Positions 6,902 to 13,350 of a DNA stretch of 18,860 nucleotides are shown piece by piece. Positions within the stretch are counted from its first letter, which is position 1. The number at the start of each line of letters is the position of its first letter. This DNA is from Bacteroidota bacterium (GTDB lineage: Bacteria > Bacteroidota > Bacteroidia > Flavobacteriales > Crocinitomicaceae), in contig JAKQEZ010000606.1 in the NCBI GenBank assembly GCA_029558435.1, forward strand, positions 1 through 18,860, given 5' to 3'. The position numbers were made by a program, and so were the translations under genes. Under the pieces are notes generated by a model that was not told the DNA's origin, searched no databases, and worked only from the letters and a program-made list of their open reading frames with translations.

Positions 6902-9467
6902 AGTACCCGAATTATCGCTTGTAGTTTTAATTGGTGTTTCGGGTTCAGGAAAGAGCAGTTTCGCCAAAAAACATTTTAAACGAACAGAAATTTTATCTTC
7001 TGACGAATGCCGTGCATTGGTTTCAGACGATGAAAACAGTCAATCAGCAACTAATGATGCTTTTGATGTTTTGTATTACATCGCAGGCAAAAGGCTGAAA
7101 AGTGGCTTGCTGACAGTTGTTGATGCAACTAATGTTCAGAAAGAATCACGTAAAGGACTTATTGAATTAGGAAGAACATATCATTGTTTGCCAGTTGCCA
7201 TCGTTCTTGATTTACCTGAAAAAGTATGCGAAGAAAGAAATCAAAGCAGACCTGACCGAAATTTTGGAGGACACGTAATTCGTCAGCAAAATCAACAATT
7301 AAAAAAATCAATTAGAGGTTTAAAGGACGAAGGTTTCAGGCAAATCTATATTCTGAAATCACTCGAAGAAGTTGATGCAGTTCTTGAAATTAAAAGAGAG
7401 AAACTTTACAACGACAAAAAGGATGAAACGGGTCCGTTCGACATCATTGGTGATATTCACGGATGTTTTGACGAATTGCAAGAACTCCTTTTAAAATTGG
7501 GTTATAAAGTAAATCGAATTGAAGAAACTGAAAAGAATTTTGGCTTTAGTGTTATTGCTCCCGAAAACAGAAAAGTAATTTTCGTTGGCGATTTGGTTGA
7601 CCGTGGCCCTGATTCTCCAAGTGTGTTGCGTTTGGTTATGAGTATGGTTAATTCTGGCGTTGCTTTTTGCGTTCCTGGAAACCACGATTTGAAACTTCAA
7701 AAATACCTAAACGGGAAAAGTGTTCAATTAAAACACGGCTTAGAATTAACTGTAAAACAACTTGAATCAGAGACAACACAATTTAAAAGTATCGTTGAAA
7801 AATTCCTTTACGGTTTAATCAGCCATTTTGTTTTTGACAACGGCAAATTGGTTGTTGCTCACGCTGGTCTTAAAGAAGAAATGCAAGGTCGTGGCTCTGG
7901 TGCAGTTCGTTCATTCTGTATGTACGGTGAAACAACAGGAGAAATTGATGAATTTGGTTTACCCGTAAGACATAATTGGGCAAAAGAATATCGTGGAAAA
8001 GCAAAAGTTATTTATGGACATACACCAGTTCCCGAAGCAGAATGGTTAAATAAAACCATCGACATTGATACCGGTTGTGTGTTTGGAGGCAAGTTGACAG
8101 CTTTACGTTATCCTGAAGAAGAATTAGTTTCAGTAAAGGCCAAAATGGTTTATTGTGAACCAATAAGGCCAATCAATTTTAATGAAAATCAAAACAAACT
8201 TAGTTCGCAACAAGAGTATGATGATTTATTAAACATTGAAGATGTTACTGGCAAACGTATTGTGCAAACAAGACTAAGAAATAACATCACCATTCGAGAA
8301 GAAAACTCCATTGCAGCGTTGGAAATAATGAGCCGATTTGCAATTAACCCGAAATGGTTGATTTATCTTCCACCAACAATGTCGCCTTGTGCGACCAGCG
8401 ATATTCCTGAATATTTAGAACATCCTGCCCAAGCTTTGAATTACTATAAGAAGCGTGGAATTGAAAAAGTTGTTTGCGAAGAAAAGCATATGGGTTCAAG
8501 GGCTGTATTGGTAATTTGCAAAGATGAAGAAACTGCAACCAAACGTTTTGGAGTTCAAAATGAAGGTATCGGAATTTGCTTTACCCGCACAGGAAGAAAT
8601 TTTTTTAACGATGTTGAAATTGAAAAGGAATTTATTGGAAGAGTAAATCAATGTTTGACCAAAACAAATTTCTGGGAAAAATTTAACACTGACTGGGTTT
8701 GTTTAGATGCTGAATTAATGCCGTGGTCTGCAAAAGCACAAGCATTGCTTAAAGACCAGTATGCGGCAGTTGGTGCAGCCGCTGGTGGAGCTTTGCCCGA
8801 AGTCGAAAAGGCTTTGCAATTAGCTTTTGACAGAGGAATAAAAGATGCTTTACCTTCATTAGAAAAATTTGCAATAAAAAATAATGCGATTTCAAAATAT
8901 GTAAAAGCGTATCAAAATTATTGCTGGACTGTTAATTCTATTTACGATTATAAATTAGCTCCATTTCATATTTTGGCAACCGAAGGACAAGTTCATGTTG
9001 ACAAGACAAATGAATGGCACATGGAAAACATTACGGAAATCTGCAAGGGCGACACCAAACTATTTATGGCAACACCCTACAAAATTGTAAACCTTAACGA
9101 CCAGACAAGTTATGACGAAGCTGTAAACTGGTGGATGGAATTGACAAAAAAGGGCGGAGAAGGAATGGTTGTTAAACCTTACGACTTTATTTCAATAGGG
9201 ACAGAAGGACTTTTACAACCTGCTGTGAAATGCAGAGGAAGTGAATATCTAAGAATTATTTACGGACCTGAATACGACCTGCCTGAAAATATTGCAAGAC
9301 TAAAAAACCGTGGACTTTCTAGAAAACAATCTTTAGCAATTAGAGAATTTGCTTTAGGCGTTGAAGGACTGGAACGGTTTGTGAAAAAAGAACCATTAAG
9401 ACGAATACATGAAAGTGTTTTTGGAGTATTAGCATTAGAAAGCGAAGATGTTGACCCACGACTATAA
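6891..9467 (+). CDS. pnkp: Bacterial Pnkp: RNA end-healing and sealing enzyme
   Basis: An 858-residue three-domain enzyme. It phosphorylates 5'-OH ends, removes 2',3'-cyclic phosphate or 3'-phosphate, and seals RNA once activated by Hen1. The 5' kinase domain (about 1-170) has P-loop GVSGSGKSS (K21, S22) and D38. The metallophosphoesterase domain (about 181-425) has GDIH (D188, H190), GDLVDRG (D234), GNHD (N264, H265), H324, GHTP (H377) and D393. The C-terminal ligase/adenylyltransferase domain (about 475-858) has the lysine motif EEKHMGSR with K532 as the likely AMP-acceptor. Total length and domain order match the family. It overlaps hen1 by 11 bp and is the last gene in the cassette. No toxin gene accompanies it, so the pair would protect against RNA damage from outside or encoded elsewhere. 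Confidence 0.95.
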   Translation: MEIKVPELSLVVLIGVSGSGKSSFAKKHFKRTEILSSDECRALVSDDENSQSATNDAFDVLYYIAGKRLKSGLLTVVDATNVQKESRKGLIELGRTYHCLPVAIVLDLPEKVCEERNQSRPDRNFGGHVIRQQNQQLKKSIRGLKDEGFRQIYILKSLEEVDAVLEIKREKLYNDKKDETGPFDIIGDIHGCFDELQELLLKLGYKVNRIEETEKNFGFSVIAPENRKVIFVGDLVDRGPDSPSVLRLVMSMVNSGVAFCVPGNHDLKLQKYLNGKSVQLKHGLELTVKQLESETTQFKSIVEKFLYGLISHFVFDNGKLVVAHAGLKEEMQGRGSGAVRSFCMYGETTGEIDEFGLPVRHNWAKEYRGKAKVIYGHTPVPEAEWLNKTIDIDTGCVFGGKLTALRYPEEELVSVKAKMVYCEPIRPINFNENQNKLSSQQEYDDLLNIEDVTGKRIVQTRLRNNITIREENSIAALEIMSRFAINPKWLIYLPPTMSPCATSDIPEYLEHPAQALNYYKKRGIEKVVCEEKHMGSRAVLVICKDEETATKRFGVQNEGIGICFTRTGRNFFNDVEIEKEFIGRVNQCLTKTNFWEKFNTDWVCLDAELMPWSAKAQALLKDQYAAVGAAAGGALPEVEKALQLAFDRGIKDALPSLEKFAIKNNAISKYVKAYQNYCWTVNSIYDYKLAPFHILATEGQVHVDKTNEWHMENITEICKGDTKLFMATPYKIVNLNDQTSYDEAVNWWMELTKKGGEGMVVKPYDFISIGTEGLLQPAVKCRGSEYLRIIYGPEYDLPENIARLKNRGLSRKQSLAIREFALGVEGLERFVKKEPLRRIHESVFGVLALESEDVDPRL

Positions 9468-9485
9468 GCCAACCCTTCGCAGTCA

Positions 9486-9542
9486 TACACATTGGCAAGC
9501 CACACTATGCAACCGCACAGACCAAAGCTTGCCAAAGAGTAT
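9486..9542. repeat. Hairpin repeat after pnkp
   Basis: TTGGCAAGC (9492-9500) pairs exactly with GCTTGCCAA (9527-9535), flanked by TACAC and AGAGTAT. Sequence outside and inside the stem closely follows the hairpin at 1281-1347 (shared TACAC, loop GCACAGACCAAA, AGAGTA). It may end transcription, though there is no T-run after it. Confidence 0.6.
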
Positions 9543-9570
9543 GCCTGCCCAACCGCACGGTGGACAAGAA

Positions 9571-9712
9571 AGCACTGGCTATAACAGCACCTACCCAAAA
9601 GGCGGGGTTTCGTGTTCCAAAGACAGTTTTGTGGTTAATCAAACATTAGTTTTTCAAATCAAGTTTTGTGGTAAAAGTCCCGCCCTTCGGGTAGCTGCAA
9701 AACGTTCCATGC
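9571..9712 (+). repeat. attC-like recombination site 3
   Basis: Left core TGGCTATAAC (9576-9585), left arm GCACCTACCCAAAAGGCGGG (9587-9606), right arm CCCGCCCTTCGGGTAGCTGC (9679-9698), right core GTTCCATGC (9704-9712). The outer arm sequence is shared with site 2 (CTACCC/GGGTAG). The right core CCAT after GTT departs from the classical GTTRRRY but is matched exactly by the left core of the next site. Confidence 0.75.
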
Positions 9713-9719
9713 AATAAAA

Positions 9720-9974
9720 ATGAAAAATATGAATATAAATGATGAGGGTAAATTAAAGGTTGTCCACGATGACAAGTTACTTAGGTTATTAGAAAATCTA
9801 AAACTTTCCGATGGTATCAAAAAGGGCGAAGTGAAATGTAAATTTTGCAAAACACCTATCACCTTTGATAACTTAGGGGCAATCTTTCCCGAAAATAACA
9901 CCATCAAAATTGTGTGCGGCGAACCTGCATGTATGTTAGAACTCTCAAACTATATAAACGAAAAAAATGTTTGA
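9720..9974 (+). CDS. Small zinc-ribbon protein, function unknown
   Basis: An 84-residue cytoplasmic protein. A short helical N-terminus (KLKVVHDDKLLRLLENLKLS) is followed by a likely treble-clef or zinc-ribbon fold. This has Cys pair VKCKFCK (about residues 39-44) and second pair CGEPAC (about 66-71), with a beta-like TIKIVCGEPACMLEL. I know of no function for this arrangement; the metal-binding call rests on the four cysteines. The start at 9720 sits 16 bp after the cassette boundary; an alternative ATG lies three codons on. The gene overlaps the next by 8 bp, so the two products are almost certainly made together and may form a complex in which this one is the soluble partner. No targeting signals. 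Confidence 0.75.
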   Translation: MKNMNINDEGKLKVVHDDKLLRLLENLKLSDGIKKGEVKCKFCKTPITFDNLGAIFPENNTIKIVCGEPACMLELSNYINEKNV

Positions 9975-11043
9975 CATCGAAAACTTCTACCTTTTCAGGG
10001 ACTTAACAATTAATGTAGGCAGTATCATTTCTGTATCATTAATAGGATTGATATTTTACTTCATCAGATTCCCTCACAAGTTTGAAAAGGCTATTGCTTT
10101 TATTCACAAACATCTAAAATCATTCTGGAAAAGTTCAGAATATCTATTTGTAAAATTCGACATTCAAGGCACGATAAATAGTTTCATCTATAAGACTGCA
10201 AAAAAAGCCCCTCATTTAGATGTAATTAAAGCAAAAATAGAATGGATTGATGAAAATCAAAGCCCAGAAAACTATATTAAAAATGGAGAACTCATTATTC
10301 GAATGCATCGAAGTGATAATCCTAATAGGAATGTTGTAAATGCTTCAATGGCATTTATTGCAACCTCTTTTTTGAAAAAAGCAAAATCATACGTTGCCCA
10401 ATATCAAAGAGAGGCTATTGATTTGTATGCTTGCTACGATTTGCTGCAATCGGAAAAGAGGGAGTTATTAGACCAATTTACCCAAGATTTTTTAAAAGGG
10501 AAAATGACCAATCAGAAAATTGGTGATTTCTTTGAAAAATTTATGGATATTGACAAAGCGGGTATTTTCTACCCAATATTTGTTCAAGAAATGACATTTT
10601 TTGGCGAGAAAGTATTTACCCGAAAACGAAACGCAACCCAAATTTATGAAGAAATTCAAAGATTAGTGGTTTTCCTTTACAGATATTCACAAAAAAAGCG
10701 AGGTGAAGATATTGAAAGCGCTTTCAATGGTGAATACTGTAAATTCGCAATCCGAATAATTGGCAGAAGCAGAAAGATAATGACAGAAGGCGAAGAAATG
10801 TATAAACGTAGCCTTGATAACATTCCGACAGACACCGAAACTTTATACATTTTAGGAGCATTACAGTTTAAAGATTTTATTCAGTCTGTTTTTGACCAAT
10901 GTAAGGACCGAATTGGTTTCGACCTCATTGAAAAGAAGGAATACAAACGTGTAATCAAAGACCACGACGGTAATGATATGGACACTGAAACTTATTTGTT
11001 GATAACGAGAAACAAAAAAATTAAAACCGTCCATAGGAATTGA
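9967..11043 (+). CDS. Membrane-anchored protein of unknown function
   Basis: A 358-residue protein that I do not recognise. The N-terminus holds one clear membrane helix (about residues 12-36, VGSIISVSLIGLIFYFI), followed by basic residues (RFPHKFEK) that would keep the large remainder in the cytoplasm. The rest is charged and mainly helical: FLKKAKSYVAQYQREAIDLY, a second segment KRNATQIYEEIQRLVVFLYRYSQ, and the more acidic C-terminal part EYKRVIKDHDGNDMDTETYL. No nuclease, ATPase or TIR motif is apparent. It starts inside the zinc-ribbon gene (8-bp overlap) and ends 6 bp before the left core of the next attC-like site. The tight packing says the two genes form one mobile functional unit. 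Role in defence or stress is only a possibility raised by context. Confidence 0.75.
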   Translation: MFDIENFYLFRDLTINVGSIISVSLIGLIFYFIRFPHKFEKAIAFIHKHLKSFWKSSEYLFVKFDIQGTINSFIYKTAKKAPHLDVIKAKIEWIDENQSPENYIKNGELIIRMHRSDNPNRNVVNASMAFIATSFLKKAKSYVAQYQREAIDLYACYDLLQSEKRELLDQFTQDFLKGKMTNQKIGDFFEKFMDIDKAGIFYPIFVQEMTFFGEKVFTRKRNATQIYEEIQRLVVFLYRYSQKKRGEDIESAFNGEYCKFAIRIIGRSRKIMTEGEEMYKRSLDNIPTDTETLYILGALQFKDFIQSVFDQCKDRIGFDLIEKKEYKRVIKDHDGNDMDTETYLLITRNKKIKTVHRN

Positions 11044-11049
11044 TAAAAA

Positions 11050-11141
11050 GCATGGAACAAAGGCTTGCTGTCCATGCCGCCGAACAGCCAGCCCGCAAAG
11101 CCAACGCATGGCGGCACGGCAGCAAGCCAAACGTTGGCAGC
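11050..11141 (+). repeat. attC-like recombination site 4
   Basis: Left core GCATGGAAC (11050-11058), spacer AAA, left arm 11062-11081, right arm 11110-11128, spacer, right core GTTGGCAGC (11133-11141). The arms (starting GGCTTGCTG and ending CAGCAAGCC) pair along about 19 bp with one extra base (T at 11071) on the left arm and one mismatch. A single unpaired base in an otherwise near-perfect stem is the hallmark by which integrases choose the attC strand. At 92 bp it is the shortest and best-formed site in the window. Confidence 0.82.
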
Positions 11142-11161
11142 AAGCTTAAAAAAGACGACAA

Positions 11162-12256
11162 TTGAAGAAACTTTACACGACAAGAAAATATTCAATACGA
11201 AACTTAAGACATGCGAAACGGTCTCTTAGGCGACAACTTGCTTTTAAAGAATATAAGCGACTTAAAAACAAAGCTGACATTGGAGTTAGTAAACAAGAGA
11301 GAAGCTACAAAAAGAAATTTGAAGAGCCATTTAAAGACTACAAAAGAATTCATGCACCAGAAAACTTCTCATTTATTGAAAACTCAGCTGGTGTTGTAGA
11401 CTTCATATCTAAGCTAAAAAGCCACTTTGATGAAAAGAAAAAAGTGTTTGTTGTATTAAAGAAAGTTAAGACAATCTCATATGATGCTATAGTCGTCCTT
11501 TTATCAATCATGGTTCGCTTTAAAGCCACAAAAATTGACTTCAATGGCGACTTCCCTGAAAATGAAGAAGCAAGAAGAATTTTAACAGAATCTAAATTTT
11601 TACAATATCTATATCAAAGTTTTAGGGATGAAGACAGGTATCAGCTTGGACAAAATAGCTCAATAGTTACACATGCATGGAAAGACGTTGATTCCGAACT
11701 TGGAAATGAATTGATTAAAAATGCAAGCAAAACAATATGGGATGAAGAAAGAAGGTGTCAAGGAGTTCAACGAACACTGATTGAACTGATGTTAAATACA
11801 AATAATCACGCTGACGACAGTAAAAAAGGCGAAAAACATTGGTGGCTGTCAGTGCATCATGACAAAGTGAATAAGAAAGTAAGTTTTGCCTTTATTGATT
11901 TTGGAGTTGGAGTATTTACCAGTTTGAACAACAAAAGGCATGGGAGCAAATTTTTTGGTATAGTTGATAAACTAAAAGAGAGAGTTAAATTTGGCAGTAA
12001 CGCAGACCTTTTAAGATTAATTATGGACGGCACATTACATAGGACAGCAACAGGAAAACCTTATCATGGTAAAGGATTACCAGGCATTAATAAAGCTAGA
12101 GAAAGAAACCAAATTAGCAACTTGAACATAATAACAAATGACGTTCATGCAAGTCTTGACACTGACTCATTTAAAATCATGTCAAAATCTTTTAGCGGAA
12201 CATTCGTTTATTGGGAATTAAACAATGAAAATTTAAATTGTCATGGAGAAAATTAA
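11162..12256 (+). CDS. GHKL-family ATP-binding protein with N-terminal STAS-like region
   Basis: A 364-residue soluble protein. After a very basic N-terminus (MKKLYTTRKYSIRNLRHAKR), residues about 68-150 look like a STAS/MlaB-type alpha-beta domain (KKVFVVLKKVKTISYDAIVV). Residues about 190-350 are a GHKL ATPase: N box IELMLNTNNHA (E208, N212, H216), G1 box DFGVGVF (D246, G248, G250), G2 box GKGLPGI (303-309) and a final SGTFVYWEL. There is no phospho-acceptor histidine domain, so it resembles anti-sigma-type kinases or molecular switches rather than a sensor kinase. Start: an in-frame stop at 11147-11149 and no ATG nearby leave TTG at 11162 as the likely start. It overlaps the next gene by 14 bp. 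Confidence 0.85.
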   Translation: MKKLYTTRKYSIRNLRHAKRSLRRQLAFKEYKRLKNKADIGVSKQERSYKKKFEEPFKDYKRIHAPENFSFIENSAGVVDFISKLKSHFDEKKKVFVVLKKVKTISYDAIVVLLSIMVRFKATKIDFNGDFPENEEARRILTESKFLQYLYQSFRDEDRYQLGQNSSIVTHAWKDVDSELGNELIKNASKTIWDEERRCQGVQRTLIELMLNTNNHADDSKKGEKHWWLSVHHDKVNKKVSFAFIDFGVGVFTSLNNKRHGSKFFGIVDKLKERVKFGSNADLLRLIMDGTLHRTATGKPYHGKGLPGINKARERNQISNLNIITNDVHASLDTDSFKIMSKSFSGTFVYWELNNENLNCHGEN

Positions 12257-12587
12257 AATAAGCATACGTAAGGATTTTAGTCCTACGCCAGGACCACGTT
12301 ACATCCATGAAGGCAAATTCTCAGGAGAATTGTTTCGTCAACAAGTGCTTCATCCAAGAGTGTCTGAAGCAGTAGAAAAGAATATCCCGTTTGAAGTCGA
12401 CTTAGATGGAACAGCGGGCTACGGAACATCTTTCCTCGAAGAATCATTTGGTGGACTTATTCGAATTCATGGATTGCCATACGAGAAGATAAAGAGTTTG
12501 ATGTCACTAATTTCTATTGAAGAAGATTATTTAATTGATGATGTAAACGAATATTTAAAAGATGCCTATGAAGAATCTAAAAAATAA
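12243..12587 (+). CDS. STAS-like protein (DUF4325 family)
   Basis: A 114-residue soluble protein with the DUF4325 signature: after GPRYIHEGKFSGELFRQQ it has EVDLDGTAGYGTSFLEESFG, where the strand, the SFLEE..G helix start and following GLIRI match the STAS-like fold. The family commonly sits next to GHKL ATPases. By analogy with SpoIIAA/SpoIIAB pairs, a STAS protein can be phosphorylated by, or titrate, the ATPase. Here the candidate serines and threonines lie in TAGYGTSF, but whether any is phosphorylated is inference. The gene overlaps both neighbours (14 bp upstream, up to 26 bp downstream), so the three products are probably made in fixed ratio. Confidence 0.85.
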   Translation: MEKIKISIRKDFSPTPGPRYIHEGKFSGELFRQQVLHPRVSEAVEKNIPFEVDLDGTAGYGTSFLEESFGGLIRIHGLPYEKIKSLMSLISIEEDYLIDDVNEYLKDAYEESKK

Positions 12588-13179
12588 GCTAATACAAGCT
12601 GGCATCTATTTGTCGTGCATAGCATTTGGCTATGTTATTACAAGATTTTTTGAAATACCGCATTTTGAAATCTCAAAGACAATAGATGTTTCCAATGTCT
12701 TAACCTTAATTGTTACAGCTTGGTTGGCTATATTAATTACAACCGTTTTTGAAAAGCAAAACAATGACCATAGAGTAGAGAAAGACCTAATCATAACAAG
12801 GGTTGGAAACATCTATGACATAGCAGACTCACTTCAATTAGAATCCAATAGCGGACGTATTCACATCACAGAAGCATCTTCATCATTAAAAAGAATTAAC
12901 ACAGCGCTAAATTCAATTTATAGAATTGTTGACAAGTGTCACTTCAATATTACTGCCGATTTAAAAGACCGATTAAAAAATTGCTTAGCAGACATTAGAA
13001 ATACACTGACAAATACTCCTTCTTTGACAGATGAACAACTGAATTCAAAAGATTTGCCAATAGAAATCAAGGACAGTATAATTCATTTCAACAAAGAACG
13101 TGTTTCCCAATTGGAAGTAAAGTTTGACACTCTGAAAGACTTACTTTTAGAATTACAAATTCACATAAACAACAAATGA
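12562..13179 (+). CDS. Two-helix membrane protein with cytoplasmic helical tail
   Basis: A 205-residue protein not matching a family I know. Two membrane helices lie close together: LIQAGIYLSCIAFGYVITRF (about 10-29) and VLTLIVTAWLAILITTVF (about 46-63). A long charged helical region to the C-terminus follows, likely a coiled coil with an all-helical bundle and no cysteine-rich or nuclease motif. The start is either ATG 12562 or ATG 12568, both inside the DUF4325 gene. It is the third member of the overlapping operon and its stop is 8 bp from the left core of the next attC-like site. A membrane effector controlled by the ATPase/STAS pair is a reasonable guess, but the sequence alone does not prove it. 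Confidence 0.78.
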   Translation: MPMKNLKNKLIQAGIYLSCIAFGYVITRFFEIPHFEISKTIDVSNVLTLIVTAWLAILITTVFEKQNNDHRVEKDLIITRVGNIYDIADSLQLESNSGRIHITEASSSLKRINTALNSIYRIVDKCHFNITADLKDRLKNCLADIRNTLTNTPSLTDEQLNSKDLPIEIKDSIIHFNKERVSQLEVKFDTLKDLLLELQIHINNK

Positions 13180-13187
13180 GAAAGCCA

Positions 13188-13323
13188 GCTGCCAACACGG
13201 GTTTTGCGTCAGGCGGGGTGACGTGCAAACTTGGAGCTTTGTGCTTCTATCAAAATTTCTACTTGGTTGACAGTGAAGTGCTTCGAAATCGCCACCTTCG
13301 GGTAGCTGCAAACCGTTAGCAGG
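13188..13323 (+). repeat. attC-like recombination site 5 (hybrid arms)
   Basis: Left core GCTGCCAAC (13188-13196) and right core GTTAGCAGG (13315-13323). The right half from about 13236 onward is nearly identical to that of site 2 (CTTCGAAATCGCCACC, TTCGGGTAGCTGC). The left half (GGGTTTTGCGTCAGGCGGGG) is different and pairs poorly with it. The site is therefore real by its cores but its stem is weak. Confidence 0.65.
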
Positions 13324-13350
13324 AAGCAAAATGTGCTCTAAGACATATAG

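Larger units (their letters stand above)
5336..9703 (+). mobile_element. Integron-like cassette 2 (Hen1-Pnkp RNA repair)
   Basis: The first bases GTTATAGCCAATGCT match the reverse complement of AGCACTGGCTATAAC at 9571-9585 at 14 of 15 positions. The unit is 4.4 kb and carries the two-gene RNA repair operon plus two internal hairpins (5405-5459 and 9486-9542), one before and one after the genes. Confidence 0.7.
9704..11132 (+). mobile_element. Integron-like cassette 3 (zinc ribbon plus membrane protein)
   Basis: The unit starts GTTCCATGC and its terminal left core at 11050-11058 is GCATGGAAC, an exact nine-base reverse complement. It is the smallest complete unit here (1.4 kb). Its first ATG is only 16 bp from the boundary, leaving no room for its own promoter, so transcription must come from upstream or from within site 3. 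This fits a classical promoterless cassette. Confidence 0.7.
11133..13314 (+). mobile_element. Integron-like cassette 4 (GHKL ATPase, STAS-like, membrane protein)
   Basis: The unit starts GTTGGCAGCAAGCTT and its terminal left core at 13188-13196 is GCTGCCAAC, an exact nine-base reverse complement; the outward extension gives 13 of 15. It is 2.2 kb with three overlapping genes. The first start codon is 29 bp from the boundary, leaving little room for a promoter. Confidence 0.68.

Noticed and set aside
9628..9654. Promoter inside attC-like site 3 (TTTG ... TAGTTTTT)
   Set aside because: Spacing is 15 bp instead of 19-21 and the -7 element lacks its final G.
1641..13314. Composite transposon or IS elements with terminal inverted repeats
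   Set aside because: No transposase in the window, and each unit has its own end sequence that matches only itself; junctions are head-to-tail and shared by neighbours, unlike transposon ends with target duplications.
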